Part shown: positions 59,354-64,000 of the stretch, piece by piece
Position numbering within the stretch: the stretch's first letter is position 1
Layout: each line of letters begins with the position of its first letter
DNA from: Conexibacter sp. SYSU D00693
Lineage (GTDB): Bacteria > Actinomycetota > Thermoleophilia > Solirubrobacterales > Solirubrobacteraceae
Assembly (NCBI RefSeq): GCF_017084525.1
Contig: NZ_CP070950.1
Location: forward strand, 1,240,001 to 1,304,000
Direction: 5' to 3'
Length of the DNA stretch: 64,000 nucleotides
Translations under genes and position numbers: made by a program
Notes under the pieces: generated by a model
What the model was told of the DNA's origin: nothing
Seen by the model: the letters and a program-made list of their open reading frames with translations, nothing else
Database searches by the model: none

Positions 59354-60153
59354 CCGACATCACGACCGACGCCGCGGCCTACGTGGGCGCGGGCGGAGAG
59401 CTCGACCTGCTCACCGTCGCCGCCGAGCAGGGCGCCCCGGTGCTCCTGCTCGGACCGACCGGCTGCGGCAAGACCGTGCTCGTCGAGGCGCTGGCCCGCG
59501 ACCTCGGGCGCGAGCTCGTGACCGTCACCTGCCACGACGACCTCACGACCGCCGACCTCGTCGGCCGCCACCTCATCCGCGGCGGCGACGTCGTCTGGCA
59601 GGACGGGCCGCTCACCACCGCGATGCGCGACGGTGCGGTCTGCTATCTCGACGAGGTCATCGAGGCGCGGGCCGACACGCTGGCGGTGCTGCACTCGGTC
59701 GCCGACCACCGGCGCACGCTCTACGTCGACCGCCTCGACGCCGAGGTCGTCGCGCACCCGGACTTCCTGCTGGCGGCCTCCTACAACCCGCGCGGCCCCG
59801 GGGCGGCCAAGGAGCTCAAGACCGCCCTGCGCCAGCGCTTCGTCACCGTGTCGCTCGACTACCTGCCGGCCGACGAGGAGACGGGGGTGGTCGCCGACCG
59901 GGGCGGCGTGGACCGCGACGTGGCACGTCGCCTCGTGGCCGGCGCCGGGCTGCTGCGCGAGGCGGCCACGCGTGACCTCCACGAGCGCTTCGACCCACCG
60001 TCGACCCGGGCGCTCGTGACCGCCGCGCGCCTGGTGCGCGGTGGGGCGGCGTTCGACGTGGCCTTCGGCGCCTGCGTCCTCGGGACGCTCGAGGTCGATC
60101 CGGGTACGCGCCAGGCGCTGGCCGAGCTCGTGGACGCCCAGCAGGTCCGGTGA
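59350..60153 (+). CDS. MoxR-type AAA+ ATPase of the NorQ/CbbQ family (copy 2)
   Basis: 267 residues, TTG start overlapping the norD stop (TTGA). Walker A GPTGCGKT at 35-42, Walker B AVCYLDEV, TCHDDLTTADLVGRHLI, ASYNPRGPG, LKTALRQRF. About half of the positions match copy 1 (20509-21321) by eye. With the NorD partner it would form a hexameric motor that matures the membrane complex encoded just upstream. GTGA overlap with the next gene keeps the phosphotransferase in the same operon. Confidence 0.91.
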   Translation: MTDITTDAAAYVGAGGELDLLTVAAEQGAPVLLLGPTGCGKTVLVEALARDLGRELVTVTCHDDLTTADLVGRHLIRGGDVVWQDGPLTTAMRDGAVCYLDEVIEARADTLAVLHSVADHRRTLYVDRLDAEVVAHPDFLLAASYNPRGPGAAKELKTALRQRFVTVSLDYLPADEETGVVADRGGVDRDVARRLVAGAGLLREAATRDLHERFDPPSTRALVTAARLVRGGAAFDVAFGACVLGTLEVDPGTRQALAELVDAQQVR

Positions 60154-61370
60154 GCAGCGCCATGGACCCCCGTCTCGAGCTCGCGGCGCTCACCGGCCGC
60201 ATCGCCTTCCACGTGGCCCGTGAGCGGCACGCGCGGCCGCGACCCACCACGCTGCGCGAGGTCCCTCCCTCGCCCGAGCACCTCACCGAGCGATGGCTCA
60301 CGCAGGCGCTGTGCGACGGCGTGCCGGGCGCCGCGGTCGAGCGCTTCGACCTCGGTCCGCGCAACGACGGCACGTCGGCCCGGCGCAGCCTGCGGGTCCA
60401 CCTCAACGAGGCCGGTCGGGAGGCTGGCCTGGCCGAGCACCTCTTCACGAAGTCCAGCCCGAGCTTCACCACCCGCCTGGTCGCCGCGAGTGCTGGGCTC
60501 GGGCGCATCGAGTCGGCCTTCTACGCCCAGATGCGCCCCGAGCTGGACATCGAGGCGCCGGTGACCCGCTACTCGGCCTTCGACCCGGTGTCCTTCCGCC
60601 AGCTGCTCCTGGTCGACGACGTGACGGTGACCCGCGACGCGACCTTCGGCACGGTGCTGACGCGGACGCTCAGCCGCGAGCAGGCCGAGCAGGTCGTCGA
60701 CACGCTGGCGGCGCTGCACGCCCGCTACTGGGAAGGCCCCATCGTCCGGCGCTTCGGCACGTGGCTGGTCTCCTCGTACGAGTGGATGGCGCAGCTCAAC
60801 GTGACGATCAACGCGCCCAAGCGCATGCTCGTGGGCTTCGACCGCGGCCGCGAGGTCATCCCGCCAGAGCTGCACCGCCGCCGCCACGAGGTGCCGGCCG
60901 CCCTGATGCGCTCGCTGGAGATCAACGTCAGCGGTCCCCAGACCGTCCTGCACGGCGACGTCCATCCCGGCAACTGGTACGTCACCGGCGACGGACGCAT
61001 GGGTCTCTACGACTGGCAGTGCATGGTCCGCGGCGGCTGGGCACGCGACCTCGCCTACGCCCTGAGCTCGCACCTGACCGTCGAGCAACGACGCGACTGG
61101 GAGCGCGACCTCGTCGCGCGCCACGGCGAGCGCCTGGCGGAGGCGGGCGTCACCCCGCCCGACCCCGAAGCGGCCTTGCTGGCCTACCGCCAGCAGATGC
61201 TGCACGCGATGTTCATGTGGCTCGGGACCATCGGGCGCCACCGGCTCCAGCCCGACATGCAGCCGGCGGACATCACCCTGGAGACGGTCCGCCGCACCTG
61301 CCAGGCGGCGGCCGACCTCGAGGCGCTGGACGCCGTCGACCGGCAGCCCGCGCGGGCGGTGGCCGTCTAG
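60150..61370 (+). CDS. Aminoglycoside-phosphotransferase-like kinase
   Basis: 406 residues. Protein-kinase-like fold of the APH/choline-kinase group: catalytic loop H268-G-D-V-H-P-G-N and metal-binding D288 in LYDWQ, plus an N-terminal lobe with FTKSSPS where the ATP-binding Lys lies. Relatives in actinobacterial lipid clusters phosphorylate small alcohols or CoA-like substrates. GTG start in overlap with the norQ-like gene, so it is under the same operator (56493). Its stop and that of the convergent tetR gene share a CTAG. It could phosphorylate an alcohol made by the membrane enzyme; this is inference. Confidence 0.85.
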   Translation: MSSAMDPRLELAALTGRIAFHVARERHARPRPTTLREVPPSPEHLTERWLTQALCDGVPGAAVERFDLGPRNDGTSARRSLRVHLNEAGREAGLAEHLFTKSSPSFTTRLVAASAGLGRIESAFYAQMRPELDIEAPVTRYSAFDPVSFRQLLLVDDVTVTRDATFGTVLTRTLSREQAEQVVDTLAALHARYWEGPIVRRFGTWLVSSYEWMAQLNVTINAPKRMLVGFDRGREVIPPELHRRRHEVPAALMRSLEINVSGPQTVLHGDVHPGNWYVTGDGRMGLYDWQCMVRGGWARDLAYALSSHLTVEQRRDWERDLVARHGERLAEAGVTPPDPEAALLAYRQQMLHAMFMWLGTIGRHRLQPDMQPADITLETVRRTCQAAADLEALDAVDRQPARAVAV

Positions 61371-61981
61371 GCGGACGCGGGCGCGGGCGGCGCGAAGGAC
61401 CCGTCGCGCAGGCCGCGGACGAGGTCGACGACCGTGCCTGCCGTCGCGGCGGCCATGCGGCGCTCGCGCTCGGGCTCCGACGGGGGCCAGCCGACGACCG
61501 AGTTGAGGATGCCCAGCGCCATGTGGGTGACGCTGCGCACGTCCTCCTCCGACCAGCCGGGCAGGCAGCGCGACAGGCACCCGCGCACGGTGTCGACGTA
61601 GGCGGCCTGGCGCAGCCGGAGGCGGCGCCGGTAGGTCTGCGACAGCGAGCGCTGGTCGTAGATCCACACGCCGGCGAGGCGCCGTTCGGCCAGGAGGTAG
61701 CCCGTGTGGCCCTCGGCGATCCGTCGCAGGTCGACCCACGGGTCCTCGTCGCGCCCGCCGGTGGCCGAGACGATGCCGTCGAGCACCTGCTCGAGGAGGG
61801 TGGCGAGGATCTCGTCCTTGCCGGCGAAGTGCCGGTAGATCCCCGGTCCCGTCATGCCGGCCCGACGGCCGATCTCGTCCACGCCCACCGCGGCGTAGCC
61901 GCTCTGGCTGAACAGCTGCGCGGCGACCTCGAGGATCTTGCGCTGGCGCGCGAGCCCGCGCGCGGACGGCGCCGACGCCAT
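61367..61981 (-). CDS. TetR-family regulator, paralogue of the one at 30511
   Basis: 204 residues. Its helix-turn-helix AVGVDEIGRRAGMTGPGIYRHFAGKDEIL nearly matches that of the TetR protein at 30511-31176, and the ligand domain aligns too (ERRLAGVWIYDQRSLSQTYRRRLRLRQ vs a similar R-R-R-H-S-R-R region). Both may read the same AACG-NN-CGTT operator. ATG at 61981 is used; a GTG at 61990 overlaps the stop of the upstream monooxygenase gene (GTGA). It is co-transcribed with the Baeyer-Villiger monooxygenase and hence under the operators at 63931/63964. Confidence 0.88.
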   Translation of the reverse strand: MASAPSARGLARQRKILEVAAQLFSQSGYAAVGVDEIGRRAGMTGPGIYRHFAGKDEILATLLEQVLDGIVSATGGRDEDPWVDLRRIAEGHTGYLLAERRLAGVWIYDQRSLSQTYRRRLRLRQAAYVDTVRGCLSRCLPGWSEEDVRSVTHMALGILNSVVGWPPSEPERERRMAAATAGTVVDLVRGLRDGSFAPPAPASA

Positions 61982-61986
61982 GGCGG

Positions 61987-63927
61987 TCACCCGGCGCGTC
62001 GCAGGACGAAGTCCCGGTCCAGCGCGGGCCGGCGCGTCATGTGCCAGTACTGCGCGTTGGTCCACGGCATGTTGTAGACGATGCGCCCGCGGCTGTTGCG
62101 GTAGTAGGTGCTCATGCCGGGGTGCGTCCAGATCGTGCGCGACAGCGCGTCGTCCAGACGCTCGTTGTAGGCGTCGAACACCTCCTGACGGCACTCCACG
62201 GCCGTCGCCTCCCGCTCGGCCATCCCGGCGATGACCTGCATGACGTAGCGCACCTGGATCTCCACGCTGAGCACGTGGCTGCCGCCGTGACCGGCGTTCG
62301 TGTTGGGTCCCCAGAGGCAGAAGAGGTTGGGGAAGTCCGGGACCGTCATGCCGAGGTAGGCGCGCGCGTCGTCGGGCCCCCACAGGTCGCGCAGCGTGGT
62401 GCCTGACCGGCCGACGACGGTCATCGGCCCGAGCATGTTGAGGGCCTGGAAGCCGGTCGCGAGGACGAGCACGTCCAGCTCGTGCTCGACGTCGTCGGCG
62501 GTCACCACGGCGTGGGGCTTGACCGCCGTGACCCGCTCGGTCACCAGGCGGACGTCGTCGCGGCGCACCGTGCGGAACCAGCCGTTGTCCAGCAGCGGGC
62601 GCTTGCCGTAGGGCGGGTAGGTCGGCACGCACTGGTCGATGAGGTCGGTGCGGTCGCCGAGCTCGTCGAGGATGTACTCCGTCAGGAACCGGCGGTGGCG
62701 GTCGTTGGTCTCGTTGATCGAGCGCTCCAGGTGCGGCCAGTCGGGGTCGATCTGCAGCGACTCGTGGAGCCGGTCGCCGTTGTTCCACACCTGGCGCAGC
62801 CGGTACCAGCCCTGGTAGCGCGGCAGCTCGCGCATGAGCCGCTGCACGGCGGGCGTCACCTCGCGCTTGTAGTTGGGGTGCGGGATGCCCCACTGCGGCG
62901 AGCGCTGGAAGACGACGAGCTCCGACGGGACGCCGGCGATGGCCGGCACGAGCTGCATGCTGCTCGCGCCGGTGCCGAGGACGCCGACGCGCTTGCCCGC
63001 GAGGTCGACGTCGTCGCGCCAGCGGGCGGTGTGGAAGCACGGACCGGCGAAGTCCTCGAGGCCGGCGATCGCGGGGATCGCCGGACGGTTGAGCAGCCCG
63101 ACGGCGGAGATGACGATCCGCGCGGAGAACTCGGCGCGCCCGCCGGAGCCCTCTGCGACGACGTGCCAGCGGTGCGCTCCCTCGTCCCAGGTGGCGGTGG
63201 TCACCTCCAGCCCGAAGTGCACGTTGCGGGTGATCCCGTGCTCCTCGGCCACGCGTTCGAGGTAGGCGAAGAGCTCGTGGCGCTTGCCGAAGTACCGCGG
63301 CCACCCCGGATCCTGCGCGAAGGAGAAGGAGTAGAGGTGAGACGGGGTGTCCACGCCGCAGCCGGGGTAGGTGTTCTCGAGCCACGTGCCGCCCAGGGAG
63401 TCGTTCTTCTCGACCAGGCGGTAGGGCACGCCGGCGCGTTCGAGGGCGATCGCCGCGGCGATCCCGGAGTAGCCGGAGCCGACGATGAGCACGTCGAGCC
63501 CCTGCTCGGCGGCGGCGGGCGGCACCTCCACCCAGCGGTCCTCCAGGCCGAGCTCCTCCGCCAGCAGCGGGCCCGAGTCCAGGGCGACCTCGACGCCCAG
63601 GGACTTGCTCAGCCACCGCGTGACCGTCTCGGGCGACGGGTCCGGCGCCGGCGCGCGCTCGCCGCGCTGGATCGCGTGGACCACCTCCGCCACGGCATCG
63701 CGCACCTCCTGCTGTCGCTCGGGCGGCAGGCCCGCGGTGTCGTGGTCGCCCGGTCCTCGCTGCGCGGTCGGGCGATAGGGGGCGTCCAGCCACCGCTCCT
63801 CGCCCGTCAGGTGCGCGAGCACGAGCAGGAGCGTGGGGATGTTGGCCTCGGCGAGCGCCTCGTGCAGCTCGCTGGAGAGCGGCGGACCGGCGGACGTCAG
63901 TGATGCGCTGGACTCCATGAGGCTCAT
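61987..63927 (-). CDS. Baeyer-Villiger monooxygenase with N-terminal extension (HAPMO-like size)
   Basis: 646 residues. A ~140-residue helical N-terminal extension (IPTLLLVLAHLTGEERWLD) precedes the FAD fold GSGYSG at 150-155. NDSLGGTWLENTYPGCGVD, the BVMO-like fingerprint FAGPCFHTARW, GTGASSMQL for NADPH and LVLATGFQALNM follow. Extended BVMOs include 4-hydroxyacetophenone monooxygenase. It converts a ketone to an ester or lactone using NADPH and O2. It forms an operon with the tetR gene. Two operators lie within 60 bp upstream. Confidence 0.92.
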   Translation of the reverse strand: MSLMESSASLTSAGPPLSSELHEALAEANIPTLLLVLAHLTGEERWLDAPYRPTAQRGPGDHDTAGLPPERQQEVRDAVAEVVHAIQRGERAPAPDPSPETVTRWLSKSLGVEVALDSGPLLAEELGLEDRWVEVPPAAAEQGLDVLIVGSGYSGIAAAIALERAGVPYRLVEKNDSLGGTWLENTYPGCGVDTPSHLYSFSFAQDPGWPRYFGKRHELFAYLERVAEEHGITRNVHFGLEVTTATWDEGAHRWHVVAEGSGGRAEFSARIVISAVGLLNRPAIPAIAGLEDFAGPCFHTARWRDDVDLAGKRVGVLGTGASSMQLVPAIAGVPSELVVFQRSPQWGIPHPNYKREVTPAVQRLMRELPRYQGWYRLRQVWNNGDRLHESLQIDPDWPHLERSINETNDRHRRFLTEYILDELGDRTDLIDQCVPTYPPYGKRPLLDNGWFRTVRRDDVRLVTERVTAVKPHAVVTADDVEHELDVLVLATGFQALNMLGPMTVVGRSGTTLRDLWGPDDARAYLGMTVPDFPNLFCLWGPNTNAGHGGSHVLSVEIQVRYVMQVIAGMAEREATAVECRQEVFDAYNERLDDALSRTIWTHPGMSTYYRNSRGRIVYNMPWTNAQYWHMTRRPALDRDFVLRRAG

Positions 63928-63930
63928 GAC

Positions 63931-63946
63931 GTTACCGATCGTTCAC
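63931..63946. promoter_or_regulatory. Operator-like site, GTTACCGATCGTTCAC
   Basis: One core mismatch (ACCG). It lies 3 bp upstream of the ATG (63927) of the Baeyer-Villiger monooxygenase gene. Confidence 0.6.
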
Positions 63947-63963
63947 GATGCACGCCAGCGGTC

Positions 63964-63979
63964 GTGAACGATCGTTGAC
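63964..63979. promoter_or_regulatory. Regulon operator, GTGAACGATCGTTGAC
   Basis: Perfect core, 33 bp centre to centre from the previous site and close to the right edge; it may also serve a divergent gene outside the window. Confidence 0.74.
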
Positions 63980-64000
63980 GGCCGCCCGGCGGTCAGCCAT

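Noticed and set aside
1-64000. tRNA, rRNA, CRISPR arrays, insertion sequences, phage or replication origins
   Set aside because: None seen: no repeated spacer pattern, transposase-like protein, tRNA cloverleaf or rRNA segment was recognised by reading.

Overview
The window is about 64 kb of very GC-rich DNA (roughly 70-75 % by eye). It is densely packed, with many ATGA, GTGA or TGATG overlaps between genes and frequent GTG starts. The gene content points to a soil actinobacterium: a complete six-gene mce lipid importer with YrbE permeases and an MceG-type ATPase, several acyl-CoA dehydrogenases, a P450 with 3Fe-4S ferredoxins, Baeyer-Villiger-type flavoproteins and TetR regulators. A Thermoleophilia/Solirubrobacterales-like or related lineage is my inference; there is no rRNA or tRNA to confirm it.

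Layout. (1) 1-10.4 kb is mixed housekeeping and signalling: the end of a two-component system with an ABC-2 exporter, a PucR-type regulator, a flavin monooxygenase/esterase pair, a homocysteine S-methyltransferase-like gene, a metallo-hydrolase/tetR pair, a secreted protein of unknown function, and a truncated second copy of the tetR 3' end. (2) 10.4-16.6 kb holds an MMPL transporter, a polytopic membrane protein, NorF-like (COX IV) and NorE-like (COX III) subunits, and an aldehyde dehydrogenase. (3) 16.6-23.1 kb holds a giant MalT/BTAD regulator, two 3Fe-4S ferredoxins, a NorQ-like MoxR ATPase and a carotenoid-oxygenase family enzyme. (4) 23.2-35.5 kb is a beta-oxidation block: crotonase, thioesterase, two SDRs, thiolase, four acyl-CoA dehydrogenases, an acyl-CoA ligase, an alpha/beta hydrolase and a TetR regulator. 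(5) 35.5-41 kb holds a NorD-like VWA protein, an AveC-family membrane protein, a ferredoxin reductase and a fifth acyl-CoA dehydrogenase. (6) 40.8-54.4 kb is the mce import locus with two ATPases, an SCP2-like protein and a GAF-LuxR regulator. (7) 54.4-64 kb holds a membrane protein, a P450, an operon of three tiny and one larger membrane protein with a second NorD/NorQ pair and a kinase-like phosphotransferase, then a TetR regulator and a large Baeyer-Villiger monooxygenase.

The unifying feature is a 16-bp palindrome with core AACG-NN-CGTT (best form GTGAACGATCGTTCAC). I found it by eye about 21 times between 13.3 kb and the right edge and not at all in the first 13 kb. It sits in front of nearly every transcription unit of regions 2-7, so these units look like one TetR-controlled regulon. 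The proposed flow is import of a hydrophobic substrate by Mce, oxygenation by P450, BVMO and possibly a new membrane enzyme, activation by the acyl-CoA ligase, and beta-oxidation.

The most unusual content is a full set of nitric-oxide-reductase accessory homologues (NorQ, NorD, NorE and NorF types, with NorQ and NorD each present twice) without any NorB or NorC. They are mixed with AveC-family and other unrecognised membrane proteins plus ferredoxin and ferredoxin reductase. I infer a membrane metalloenzyme system matured by NorQD-like chaperones that I cannot match to a described one.
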